From contig NZ_CADIJX010000003.1 of assembly GCF_902859625.1 (NCBI RefSeq), positions 682,001-746,000 on the forward strand: a DNA stretch of 64,000 bases. The letters are read 5' to 3'. Each line of letters opens with the position of its first letter. Positions within the stretch are counted from its first letter, which is position 1. The notes under the pieces are model-generated. The model was not told the DNA's origin. It saw nothing but the letters and a program-made list of their open reading frames with translations, and searched no databases. Shown here in pieces: positions 17,131 through 25,499 of the stretch. Position numbers and translations under genes: made by a program. Source of the DNA: Achromobacter pestifer. Its GTDB lineage: Bacteria > Pseudomonadota > Gammaproteobacteria > Burkholderiales > Burkholderiaceae_B.

Positions 17131-17952
17131 CTAGTGGTTGTCCTCGATATTGAGAATCCTGCCCAGCCCCAGGAAGCGGTTGGCGAAGATCAGCAGGCTG
17201 GCCGTCACCACGATATACACCACCGACAGCGCGGCCAGGGTCGGGTCGGCGAACTCGCGCACATAGTTGTACATCGTCACGGGAAGGGTCTGCGTGCTCT
17301 GCGTGGTCACGAATAGCGACGCGGTGAATTCGCTGAACGACATGATGGCCGCGAACAGCCAGCCGCCGAACAAGCCGGGCGCCAGCAGTGGCACGGTGAT
17401 GGTGAACAGGACCCGCACCGGCGACGCTCCCAGGCTGGCGGCGCTTTGCTCCAGGCGCTCGTCCAGATTCTCCATCGAGACATAGACGCTGCGCAGCACG
17501 AAAGGCAGGACGAGAATGACGTGGCACAGGATCACGATGCCGTAGCCACGATCGATGTTCAGCTGCGCCACCAGGATCAACAGGCCCAGCCCCACCGTGA
17601 AGTGCGGGATCACCAGCGGCGAGAGCAGAATCGCTTGCAGGATGTTCTTGCCAGGAAACGCCATGCGCTTGACGGCAATCGCCAGGCCGGTGCCGATGAT
17701 CAGCGCCAGCAACGACGACCAGAAGGTGACTACGACGCTGGCGCGAAAGCCGTCACGGAAGTCGGAGTAGGTGAAAACACGCTCGAACCAGCGCAACGAC
17801 CAGGCCTGCGGCGGAAACGTGAGCAAGGCTTTTTCATTGAAGGAAGCCAGCACCACCACCACGACGGGCAGCAGCACGAAGCCCAGGATGAGCGTGATCA
17901 GCACGGGAGCGCCGATACGCAGCCACAGGGGCAGGGATTTACGGAGACCCAT
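17131..17952 (-). CDS. ABC transporter permease, PotC type
   Basis: A 273-residue inner-membrane permease of the spermidine/putrescine importer class. It has about six hydrophobic segments and the EAA-type loop LEQSAASLGASPVRVLFTITVPLLAPG. The start at 17952 is preferred because GGAGG lies eight bases upstream; an in-frame TTG at 17967 would bury that site inside the gene. It follows the PotB-type gene with one base between stop and start (TGA-C-ATG). It is the last gene of the long minus-strand run. Its substrate may be a polyamine, but this class also imports other cations and organic acids. Confidence 0.88.
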   Translation of the reverse strand: MGLRKSLPLWLRIGAPVLITLILGFVLLPVVVVVLASFNEKALLTFPPQAWSLRWFERVFTYSDFRDGFRASVVVTFWSSLLALIIGTGLAIAVKRMAFPGKNILQAILLSPLVIPHFTVGLGLLILVAQLNIDRGYGIVILCHVILVLPFVLRSVYVSMENLDERLEQSAASLGASPVRVLFTITVPLLAPGLFGGWLFAAIMSFSEFTASLFVTTQSTQTLPVTMYNYVREFADPTLAALSVVYIVVTASLLIFANRFLGLGRILNIEDNH

Positions 17953-17953
17953 G

Positions 17954-18808
17954 TCAATGTCCTCCAATGACCTTGAGACGGTGCGTGACGCGGCCGAGCA
18001 GCATCAGCGCGATCGCCGTCAGGCCCAGGCCCATGACGCTCAGGCTGGCCGCCAGGGGAAAGTTCATGGACGAGAATCCCAGCTGGTAGACCAATGTGGA
18101 AACCGTTGGAACGCGGCCTCCGCCGATCATTTGCGGCGTGGCGAAGGCGCTGAACGTCCAGGCGAATGAGGTCGTGATGCTGGCCAGGATGCCCGGCATC
18201 GACAGCGGAAGCGTGATGGTCAGGAACGTGCGGACTGGCCCGGCGCCCAGGCTTTCGGCGGCTTTCTCATAATCGCGGTCGATGTGTGAAATGGCGGTGG
18301 CCAGCATCAGCACGACCACAGGAACGGTAACGTGCACCAGCGCCACCAGTACGCCGAGATGACTGAACATCAGCGAAAGCGGCGTATCGATCAGGCCCAG
18401 CTTGAGCAGCATCGAATTGATGAAACCCGTGCTGCCCAGCACGATGATCCACGAATAGGTGCGCACGATCTCACCCAGGAAGAGCGGGGTGATGGAGACG
18501 ATCAGGATGAAGGACTTGATGTAGCGGTTTCGCACCCTGACCAGGGCATACGCCAAGGGGTACGCGACGAGCAAGGAGAAGACCGTGGTTTCCACGCTCA
18601 GGCGCAAGGTGTTGACAAAGGCATCGACGTAGATCTGCTTGCCCATGCCCGAGAAGTTCGCGAGCGTCAGGCCGCCGACATCCAGCGAACCGGGAATGAA
18701 AGTGCGCAAGCTGTATTGCAGCACGGCCGCCATGGCGACGCAGATGCACAGCGCGATGAAGCTGGCCGGGGATATCAGCCATCCCCTCAGGGTGGAACGC
18801 GCATCCAT
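17954..18808 (-). CDS. ABC transporter permease, PotB type
   Basis: A 284-residue inner-membrane permease, partner of the PotC-type protein. It carries several membrane helices and the EAA loop YEKAAESLGAGPVRTFLTITLPLSMPG. SFAWTFSAFATPQMIGG is a recognisable PotB-like segment. Spacing to the downstream permease is a single base, and the binding-protein gene lies 70 bases upstream. No ATPase of the matching class is in this run. Confidence 0.88.
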   Translation of the reverse strand: MDARSTLRGWLISPASFIALCICVAMAAVLQYSLRTFIPGSLDVGGLTLANFSGMGKQIYVDAFVNTLRLSVETTVFSLLVAYPLAYALVRVRNRYIKSFILIVSITPLFLGEIVRTYSWIIVLGSTGFINSMLLKLGLIDTPLSLMFSHLGVLVALVHVTVPVVVLMLATAISHIDRDYEKAAESLGAGPVRTFLTITLPLSMPGILASITTSFAWTFSAFATPQMIGGGRVPTVSTLVYQLGFSSMNFPLAASLSVMGLGLTAIALMLLGRVTHRLKVIGGH

Positions 18809-18878
18809 GGTGGACCCATCCTTCGTATACGGTGAAAGCGTGGCGGCGCCGCGGCCCGCGAGGCCGCGGCATCGGCAA

Positions 18879-19904
18879 TCAGTTCATGATGTTCTCGGTA
18901 AACCACTTGCGCCACTCGGCGGTCTTCTCGGCGCGCAGCTTGTCATCGATGACGATGGCCTGGGTATCCCATTGCTGCTTGGTCGTGAAGACGCCCGGCA
19001 GCGCGGCGTCTTCGGGCGAGACCTTGGCGTCGTCGATGACGGGGCTGGCTTTCTTGGCGGCCACGATCTTGGCCTGCACTTCCGGAGACAGCGCGATGTT
19101 CATGAACTTGTGCGCCAGGTCGCTCTTCGCGCTGCCCTTCATGATGGCCATGGTATCCACCCCCAGCACCGCGCCTTCCTTGGGCATCGCCACCTTGATC
19201 GGCACGCCTTGGCCGATCATGTAATAGGCGTTCATGGACAGCACGATCTGCACGGGCGTCTCGCCGGCAGCGATCAGTTGCTGGCTGTTGGCATCGTTGG
19301 TGTAGAAGGCCTTGAAGTTGGGTTTCAGGGCCTTGAGCTTGTCCTGGCCCTTTTCCCAGGTGCTCGCGTCGCCGCCCGAGAGCAAAGCCGAAATGTCGAT
19401 GATGTGGCTCGGGTCGAAATCGGGCGCGGACAGCTTGCCTTTCAGCGCCGGGTTCCAGAGGTCGTTCCAGCTGTTGAAGGTGATGCCGGCGGGAACCAGA
19501 TCGGGGCGATAGCCGATGGTGTACACATATGCCCAGCTGCCGATATGGTACGGGCTGATCTTGGCGCGGTCGACCAGGTGCGAGTAATTGGGAATCTTGC
19601 TCAGGTCCAGCTTCTCGTACAGGCCGGCATTGACGTAGAGCCAGCCGATGTGCGATGTGGTGAACGTGATGTCGCTTTCCGGCTTGTTGGCGAGCTTGGC
19701 CTTGTTCAGGCGGTCGATGGTGCCGCCCGTGATGTACTTCACCGGCACCCCTGTCTGCCGCGTGAACTCGCGGCCGATGGTCTCATCGATAAGGTCCCGG
19801 AAGCTGCCGCCCCAGGTGCTTACCACCAGGGCATCCTGCGCCTGCGCCGTGCCGGCGAGGGCCGCGCCGGCAAGCATGCCCGCGCAAATAAGTTTCTTGA
19901 TCAT
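18879..19904 (-). CDS. Extracellular solute-binding protein, PotD/spermidine type
   Basis: A 341-residue periplasmic binding protein. A Sec signal peptide (MIKKLICAGMLAGAALAG, cleavage near AQA) precedes the mature start LVVSTWGGSFRD, which is typical of the family 1/PotD-like group. The start has AGGGG upstream. It lies 25 bases after the amino-acid-importer ATPase stop and 70 bases before the PotB-type permease, so it probably belongs to one long transcript. The ligand is unknown; polyamines, opines or carboxylates are all plausible. Confidence 0.87.
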   Translation of the reverse strand: MIKKLICAGMLAGAALAGTAQAQDALVVSTWGGSFRDLIDETIGREFTRQTGVPVKYITGGTIDRLNKAKLANKPESDITFTTSHIGWLYVNAGLYEKLDLSKIPNYSHLVDRAKISPYHIGSWAYVYTIGYRPDLVPAGITFNSWNDLWNPALKGKLSAPDFDPSHIIDISALLSGGDASTWEKGQDKLKALKPNFKAFYTNDANSQQLIAAGETPVQIVLSMNAYYMIGQGVPIKVAMPKEGAVLGVDTMAIMKGSAKSDLAHKFMNIALSPEVQAKIVAAKKASPVIDDAKVSPEDAALPGVFTTKQQWDTQAIVIDDKLRAEKTAEWRKWFTENIMN

Positions 19905-19929
19905 GACAACCCCTTGTCTATGTCGTTGG

Positions 19930-20715
19930 CTACAAAACCTGCTGGAGGAAATTCTTCAGGCGCTCGTTCCTGGGCGAGGCGAAGAACTGTTCGGTGGGCG
20001 CGGTCTCGATGATCTCGCCCCGTTCCATGAACACACAGCGGTCGGCCACCTTGCGGGCGAAGCCGATCTCGTGGGTGACGCAGATCATGGTGATGCCGGT
20101 CTGGGCCAGGTCTTCCATGATGCGCAGCACGGACCCGACCGATTCCGGATCGAGTGCCGATGTCGGCTCGTCAAAGAGCATGATGCGCGGCCGCAGGCAG
20201 AGCGCGCGCGCGATGGCCACGCGCTGCTGCTGTCCGCCGGAAAGCTGGATCGGGTACTTGCCGGCCTGTTCGATCACATTGACCTTGGCGAGGTATTCCC
20301 GTGCCGTCTGTTCGGCCTCGCCGGCCGGCGTCTTCAAGGCGATCTTCAGCGCGAAGGTGCAGTTTTCCAGCACCGTCATGTGCGGAAAGAGATTGAAGCT
20401 CTGGAACACCATGCCCAGCTGGCGCCGAACCTGCTCCACGCTTTCCGGGCGCCGGGTCAGCGCGTTGCCATTGACGTGGATATCGCCCGAATCATGCTGT
20501 TCCAGATGGTTGATGCAGCGGATGAGCGATGACTTCCCGGACCCTGAAGGGCCGCACAGGATGACGATTTCACCGCTGGCCACCTCAAGGTGGATATCGC
20601 GCAAGGCGTGGAACGACCCGTAGAACTTGTTCAAGCCCGAGATGGCTACCGCGGGCGCGCAGTCAGAACGGACGGAAGACAACGGCGGCGTGATGCTGGA
20701 CAGGATGGCAGTCAT
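19930..20715 (-). CDS. Polar amino-acid ABC transporter ATPase (GlnQ/HisP type)
   Basis: A 261-residue ATPase with Walker A GPSGSGKSS, Q-loop FQSFNLFPHM, signature LSGGQQQR, Walker B IMLFDEPTSALD and an H-loop in CVTHEIGFARKVADR. This is the pattern of GlnQ/ArtP/HisP proteins. It carries an N-terminal extension of about 20 residues before AISGLNKFYG. It is encoded 37 bases downstream of the permease pair and should energise that importer. It is unlikely to power the PotBC-type channel downstream, which normally needs a PotA-type ATPase. Confidence 0.9.
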   Translation of the reverse strand: MTAILSSITPPLSSVRSDCAPAVAISGLNKFYGSFHALRDIHLEVASGEIVILCGPSGSGKSSLIRCINHLEQHDSGDIHVNGNALTRRPESVEQVRRQLGMVFQSFNLFPHMTVLENCTFALKIALKTPAGEAEQTAREYLAKVNVIEQAGKYPIQLSGGQQQRVAIARALCLRPRIMLFDEPTSALDPESVGSVLRIMEDLAQTGITMICVTHEIGFARKVADRCVFMERGEIIETAPTEQFFASPRNERLKNFLQQVL

Positions 20716-20752
20716 GATGGTTCGCGCTCTGATGGACGGTCGGCCGGACGGT

Positions 20753-21442
20753 TCAGACTCTGACGAGATAGCGGTTCAGCTTGCGATCCGCGATCGAGAA
20801 TCCAAGACGTATGCAGTTGGTGATGCACCAGTAGATGGCCGCCGCCGTGATCAGGGGCGTGAACGGGTCATAGGTGTAGTCGAATACAGTGTTGGCGGCC
20901 GCGGTCAGGTCAACCAGCGTGATGGCGCTGACGGCCGCCGTGCTCTTCACCATGATCAGCAACTCATTCTGATAGGCGCGCAGCACATAGCGCGCGACCA
21001 GCGGGAGCCGCAAGCGGAACAGGATCTGGGCGGGCTTCAGGCCCAGGGTCTGCGCGGCTTCGATCGTGCCCCGGGGAATCGCCGCCAGCCCGCCGCGGAT
21101 GATCTCGGCCATGAAGCCTGAGTGCGTCATCGCCAGGCCCAGCCATGCGCAGACATAGGCGCTTGAAAAAATGTTCCACAGAAAGGTATCGCGCACGAAA
21201 GAGAACTGCGGCAATCCGCTATAGATCAGATACAGCAACACCAGGCTGGGCACCCCGCGGAAAAAACCGATATAGCTGCTGGCGAAGATACCGCGCGCGC
21301 CCGGCCGGAAGCTTGCCAGGGCAACCGGCAGCGCCAGCAGCAGGCCGAGGACAAGCACCGGCAGCAGCACGGCGAATGTCGTGCCAGCGCCGGCCAGCAG
21401 TTTGGGCAGGCTCTCCCAGGCCACCTGGAAATCAAAGTGCAT
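20753..21442 (-). CDS. Polar amino-acid ABC transporter permease (HisM/ArtM type)
   Basis: A 229-residue inner-membrane permease of the polar amino-acid importer family. Landmarks are the GFFRGVPSLVLLYLIYSGLPQ region near residue 65, HSGFMAEIIRGGLAAIPRG, and the EAA loop EAAQTLGLKPAQILFRLRLP. It overlaps the upstream permease gene by 11 bases, a strong sign of coupled expression. It should form a heterodimeric channel with the 21432-22145 product. Confidence 0.9.
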   Translation of the reverse strand: MHFDFQVAWESLPKLLAGAGTTFAVLLPVLVLGLLLALPVALASFRPGARGIFASSYIGFFRGVPSLVLLYLIYSGLPQFSFVRDTFLWNIFSSAYVCAWLGLAMTHSGFMAEIIRGGLAAIPRGTIEAAQTLGLKPAQILFRLRLPLVARYVLRAYQNELLIMVKSTAAVSAITLVDLTAAANTVFDYTYDPFTPLITAAAIYWCITNCIRLGFSIADRKLNRYLVRV

Positions 21443-22145
21443 GAGAGGCTCCCTTGGTCACGATGGGATGGAATCCGCGCGAGGCCCACGTTTCAACGCG
21501 GCGGGCCACGTAGTAGGTCAGCCAGGTCATCACGAGGAAGAAGAACGCCGCGAGCAGGTAGTAGACGAAGGGTTCCTTGGTCACGCCGGAGGCGAGCTTG
21601 GCGTAGGCCATGATTTCCTTCAGGCCGATCAGCGAAATGAGAGCGGTGTCCTTGAGCACGACGATCCACATATTGGTCATGCCGGGCAAGGCCAGGCGCA
21701 GCATCTGCGGCAGGATGACCTTCAGCCAGATGGCGCTGCGCGGCACCAGCAGCACGCGCGCGGCTTCGAACTGTCCGTGGGGCACGTTCTGGATCGCGCT
21801 GCGTATCAAGTCGGCCAGGTAGGCGCCGTACACCATGCCCAGCGCCGCCACCGCCGCCATGAACGGCGTGATCTCTATGCGCTGGCCGATGCCGAACGGC
21901 GAGAGCAGACCGGCGACGATCTGCGAGCCGCCGTAATAGAACAGGAAGCCCACCAGCAGCGAGGGCACGCCCGTGAAGATGGACGCATACGGGATCCAGA
22001 TGATTCTGGCCAGCAGCGTCGGCCGTAGCGTGATCAGGGCAAAGAACGTCCCGATCGCGAGCGCCAGCAGATAGGCACAGACGGCGACCTGGATCGTCAT
22101 CATCGCGCCGGTCGCGAGTTGCTGCACGAAACCCATCGAAGGCAT
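21432..22145 (-). CDS. Polar amino-acid ABC transporter permease (HisQ type)
   Basis: A 237-residue permease, the other half of the channel. It contains ASIFTGVPSLLVGFLFYYGG, YLADLIRSAIQNVPHG and the EAA loop EAARVLLVPRSAIWLKVILPQMLR. The membrane-helix pattern fits the family. It lies 123 bases downstream of the binding-protein gene and overlaps the second permease gene by 11 bases. The start ATG at 22145 gives a plausible N-terminus; a second ATG three codons on is also possible. Confidence 0.9.
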   Translation of the reverse strand: MPSMGFVQQLATGAMMTIQVAVCAYLLALAIGTFFALITLRPTLLARIIWIPYASIFTGVPSLLVGFLFYYGGSQIVAGLLSPFGIGQRIEITPFMAAVAALGMVYGAYLADLIRSAIQNVPHGQFEAARVLLVPRSAIWLKVILPQMLRLALPGMTNMWIVVLKDTALISLIGLKEIMAYAKLASGVTKEPFVYYLLAAFFFLVMTWLTYYVARRVETWASRGFHPIVTKGASHAL

Positions 22146-22268
22146 GAGGTATCCCTAAAGCCTGTTCACATTGAAAGGCGCCTTGCACAGGCCTTGGCAA
22201 GCGCATGAACCATGCCGCCTGGTCCTCCGGCCTCGTGCCGGGCGGCTCAGGCGGGGGCGCGACTCCGG

Positions 22269-23060
22269 CTAGCGGCAGGCCGCTTCCTCGGGCAGGAGCT
22301 CCACTTCCATGTAGCGTTTACGCAGCTTGGTGAAGGTGCAGTCCTTGATGATGGTTTCAAGCGTGGCGTTCATGCGGCTGAGCAGTTCGCCGCTGTCCTT
22401 GCGGGCAATCCAGCTTGAACCGGCTTCGCCGCCACCGGTCCACAAGTCGCCTCCCGCGAATTTCCAGCCCTTGCCCTGGGGCTTGGACAGGAACTCGTTG
22501 GTCCAGCTGATCTTGGGGCCCAGGCTCATGTCCAGCCGTCCGTTGGCGAGGTCGAGCCGAATCTGGTCGGGGTTGTCGTAGAACACGATCTGCACCGCGT
22601 TGCCGAACGTCTCGGACACGTATTTGGCTTGCGCCGAACCGCGTTGCAGGCCGATACGCACGCCCTTGAGGCCTTCTGGCGTGAAGGTGTAGCTCTTGGC
22701 TTCCGGCACCACGTAGGAGTCCGGATTGAACAGCACCGCACGGCCGAATAACACCTTTTCCTTGCGTTCTGGCAGCGGCTTGGTCTGGCTGACCACGGCA
22801 TCCAGTTTTTTCTGCAACAGTGCCGGAATCAGCGCTTTGAAGTCCATGACGACGATTTCGCAATCGACCTTCATCCGTTTGCACATCTCGCGCGCCAAGT
22901 CGGGTTCGAAGCCCGTCAGGCGACCGGATGGGTCGACCATGCTGAACGGGGGATAACTTCCCTCGTTGCCGAGCACCAGCTTCTCGGCATGGACCGGCGC
23001 CAGGACGAATAACGAGGCGCTTGCGAGTGTCAGCGCCGTGATGGTTTTGTGCAGATGCAT
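22269..23060 (-). CDS. Polar amino-acid ABC transporter substrate-binding protein (SBP family 3)
   Basis: A 263-residue periplasmic binding protein. A Sec signal peptide ends near VHAE. The mature part has GNEGSYPPFSMVDPSGRLTGFEPDLAREMCKRM, the hallmark of ArgT/HisJ/GlnH-like proteins, and VGLQRGS-like and DLANGRLD segments. An AGGGGAAAAG ribosome binding site sets the start at 23060; the open frame extends further upstream without family similarity. It lies directly downstream of the decarboxylase/racemase-like gene, so that enzyme may act on the imported ligand. Confidence 0.9.
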   Translation of the reverse strand: MHLHKTITALTLASASLFVLAPVHAEKLVLGNEGSYPPFSMVDPSGRLTGFEPDLAREMCKRMKVDCEIVVMDFKALIPALLQKKLDAVVSQTKPLPERKEKVLFGRAVLFNPDSYVVPEAKSYTFTPEGLKGVRIGLQRGSAQAKYVSETFGNAVQIVFYDNPDQIRLDLANGRLDMSLGPKISWTNEFLSKPQGKGWKFAGGDLWTGGGEAGSSWIARKDSGELLSRMNATLETIIKDCTFTKLRKRYMEVELLPEEAACR

Positions 23061-23101
23061 CTTTTCCCCTTGTTTATTGGTTATCCGCCGTGGCGAAGTG
23101 C

Positions 23102-23899
23102 TTACATCGTGTCGGCCTTGTTCAGGTTGGCGTTGAACAGCGACCCGTAACCGGGCTTGGCGCCTGCCGCGCCAGTGAGATCCAGGCAATGCCAGAACGA
23201 GGCCTGGATGGCCGAGATCACCGGCTTGCCGAGTTTCTGTTCCAGCGCCTCGATGGCCCCGACAGTCCGGAAGTTGGTGCACGACACGAAGATGGCCGTT
23301 GCGTCCGGGTGGTCGACCGAAAGCACGTGGTCATAGACTTTTTCGAGAGATACCTCGGCCAGCGCATGGTCATCCGAGATGCCCAGGCAGGCGCTCCTGA
23401 CGACCTCGTGTCCGTTTTCCTGTAGGAAGCGGATGGCGCGTTCATGGATCTCCGGCAGATACGGCGTGGCCAGCGCAACCTTGCCGGCCTTCACCTTCTT
23501 CAACGCCGCGAGCGTGGCGGTGGACGCCGTGGTGATCTTCGGCCCCGGCACCCATTGCCGCAGCTTCTGGATGAGCGCCTGGTCGTAGGCGGTCCCGTGC
23601 AGAAACGAAGCGCTGGTCCCACCGAACAGCAGCACGTCGATGGGGGCCGCGCCCGCCAGGCGAGCAGCCTGCTCCAGCTCGGGGGCGTTCATCATTTCCT
23701 CGATGCCCTGCACGGTGACCTTGGGCAGCTTGATGCGTGCGGTATGGGTGGAAACCCCTGGCCCGGACATGGCCCACATCTCTTCTTCCATCACGACACT
23801 GGAGGCGATGTAGATCAGCCCGATGCGGGCAAGGTCGCCAGAACCGTCGTAGCGGAATTGGGGATAGGCGGCGGGTAGGGGCGTTGAGGCGGTGTTCAT
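23102..23899 (-). CDS. Asp/Glu racemase superfamily enzyme, arylmalonate-decarboxylase-like
   Basis: A 265-residue cytoplasmic enzyme of the Asp/Glu racemase and maleate isomerase fold. It has GGTSASFLHG at 93-102, where two-cysteine members carry a Cys and arylmalonate decarboxylase carries a Gly (GTSLSF). It has a single candidate catalytic Cys207 in VSCTNF, and a C-terminal PGYGSLF matching the decarboxylase. This one-cysteine pattern points to a decarboxylase or another cofactor-independent carbanion chemistry rather than maleate isomerisation. The ATG at 23899 is preferred over a TTG 15 bases upstream. It is the first gene of the long minus-strand run, 41 bases before the binding-protein gene. 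Confidence 0.82.
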   Translation of the reverse strand: MNTASTPLPAAYPQFRYDGSGDLARIGLIYIASSVVMEEEMWAMSGPGVSTHTARIKLPKVTVQGIEEMMNAPELEQAARLAGAAPIDVLLFGGTSASFLHGTAYDQALIQKLRQWVPGPKITTASTATLAALKKVKAGKVALATPYLPEIHERAIRFLQENGHEVVRSACLGISDDHALAEVSLEKVYDHVLSVDHPDATAIFVSCTNFRTVGAIEALEQKLGKPVISAIQASFWHCLDLTGAAGAKPGYGSLFNANLNKADTM

Positions 23900-24228
23900 C
23901 CGGATTCCCTGCAAAGAGAGGTTGCTTCAGCTAGCGAAAACCAATGATGAGAGACGCGATCCGAGCGACCAAGTCGCCTTTTCCGTTGGCATGGATAGAT
24001 TTTCCTGATGGCCGGGCGAGGCGGCTCGAGGCCTGGCGAACACGCACCGCCGCGCGCATCGCCGTGCGCGCCGCCCGCGTCAGGATTTCCGAGACGGGAC
24101 GCCGGAAAAAACAAATAGGCGGTTGCCCCGCTTGGGCCGACCATCAGCGAGCAGATCACGGCCTTATGCGATGCCGCTTGCCAGGCAGGCGCGGGGTCTC
24201 CGGATAAACCCTAATAAAGAGTCGAGCC
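23900..24228. other. Divergent intergenic region
   Basis: These 329 bases lie between the leftward decarboxylase-like gene and the rightward Rid-family gene, so they should hold both promoters and probably a binding site for the nearby LysR protein. No site could be picked with confidence and the short open frames here look random. Confidence 0.5.
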
Positions 24229-24642
24229 ATGAAGCACAAGCGCATACGCACCTTCAATACCAAGGCAACCTACCCGGAACAGAAACTCGATAACGATCTG
24301 TGCCAGGCCGTCGTCGCGCGCGGCAGCACGGTCTTCCTGCGCGGGCAGATCGGCCAGAACCTGGACACGTCCGAGAGCGTCTGCATCGGCGATGCCTCGG
24401 GCCAGGCAGAGCAGGCGATGAAGAACATCGACATGCTGCTCAAGGAAGCCGGCGGCGAACTCCAGGACATCTGCAAGATCACGATCTACCTTATTGATCC
24501 CCGTTACCGCGAGGAGGTCTATCTCGTGGTCGGCAAGTGGCTCAAGGGCGTGTTCCCCGTGTCCACCGGTATCGTGGTGTCGGCATTGGCGCGCCCCGAA
24601 TGGCTGGTGGAAATCGACGCGACCGCTGTTATTCCGGATTGA
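24229..24642 (+). CDS. Rid (YjgF/YER057c/UK114) family protein without the RidA arginine
   Basis: A 137-residue protein with the chorismate-mutase-like Rid fold. GQAEQAMKNIDMLLKEAGGELQDICKITIYL is the family core. In RidA the substrate carboxylate is held by an Arg in a PARS motif; here the equivalent stretch reads FPVSTGIVVSALARPEW, so that Arg is absent. It is therefore probably not a standard enamine/imine deaminase and fits the less-characterised Rid subgroups. It starts a short plus-strand unit with the DUF1028 gene 20 bases downstream, divergent from the importer operon. Confidence 0.85.
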   Translation: MKHKRIRTFNTKATYPEQKLDNDLCQAVVARGSTVFLRGQIGQNLDTSESVCIGDASGQAEQAMKNIDMLLKEAGGELQDICKITIYLIDPRYREEVYLVVGKWLKGVFPVSTGIVVSALARPEWLVEIDATAVIPD

Positions 24643-24662
24643 CGCCACAGGAGGCCCAGGTC

Positions 24663-25334
24663 ATGACTTTCTCCATCATTGCCCGTTGTCCGGCCACAGG
24701 CCAATTCGGCGCCGCCGTCTCATCGTCGTCGCCCGCGGTCGCGGCGCGTTGCGTCCGCGCGCGCGCAGGCGTGGGCGCGGCGGTCAGCCAGAACATCACC
24801 GACCCCGCCCTGGGGCCGCTCATCCTTGACGCGATGAGCCAGGGCCATTCGCCCGAACGCGCGTTGGCGTCCCTGGCCGAACGTCCTTTCATCAGCTACC
24901 GGCAGTTGATGGCCATCGACGCCACGCAGGCGCCGGCCATCTTCACCGGGTCGAACGCGCTGGGCCGCTTGGCCAGCGCAAAGGGGGAGCACGCCGCGTG
25001 CGCCGGCAATATGCTGGCATCGCTGGACGTGCCTGCCGCCATGCTGTCGGCGTTCGAGAAGACGCCGGGGTCGCTTGCCGAACGCCTGATGCAGGCCATG
25101 CTGGCGGGGCAGGCGGCTGGCGGCGAAGAGGGGCCGGTACATTCGGCCGGGCTGCTGGTGGTGGCGGAGCTGGATTGGCCTATCGTCGACCTGCGCATGG
25201 ACTGGGTGGAGCAATGCCCCGTCGAGACGCTTTACGACGCCTGGAAGGTCTACGAGCCGCAGATCCAGGACTACATTACCCGGGCCCGGGATCCGCGCGC
25301 CGCGCCAAGCTTCGGCGTGCCCGGCAATCTGTGA
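24663..25334 (+). CDS. DUF1028 family protein (Ntn-hydrolase-like)
   Basis: A 223-residue cytoplasmic protein. The N-terminus MTFSIIARCPATGQFGAAV followed by a Ser-rich SSSSPAVAARC and GVGAAVSQNITDP is the DUF1028 pattern, a family thought to share the N-terminal-nucleophile hydrolase fold. No biochemical role is established. The start at 24663 matches the conserved N-terminus; the open frame continues upstream across the Rid gene. Spacing of 20 bases from the Rid gene implies cotranscription. An amidase-like step on the imported nitrogen compound is a guess based on fold and context. Confidence 0.83.
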   Translation: MTFSIIARCPATGQFGAAVSSSSPAVAARCVRARAGVGAAVSQNITDPALGPLILDAMSQGHSPERALASLAERPFISYRQLMAIDATQAPAIFTGSNALGRLASAKGEHAACAGNMLASLDVPAAMLSAFEKTPGSLAERLMQAMLAGQAAGGEEGPVHSAGLLVVAELDWPIVDLRMDWVEQCPVETLYDAWKVYEPQIQDYITRARDPRAAPSFGVPGNL

Positions 25335-25499
25335 CAGGCTGCTAGTGCGAGAAAACCCGAGGAGCGCCCTGTCCGCTGTCCGGGCATAGTGGAGACCCGT
25401 TTCCTCGGTGCGGCGCATGCCGGCGCCGGGCCACGGTGGCGGCCCGCCAGCCGGAACGCCACCTCCCTCCAGCCCGCTCCAGTTTTCTCACTTCGGACT

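Noticed and set aside
23944..24207. An 87-codon open frame in the divergent region upstream of the Rid gene
   Set aside because: Arg-rich, no motif, and it overlaps a similar-sized open frame on the other strand, as random high-GC sequence does.
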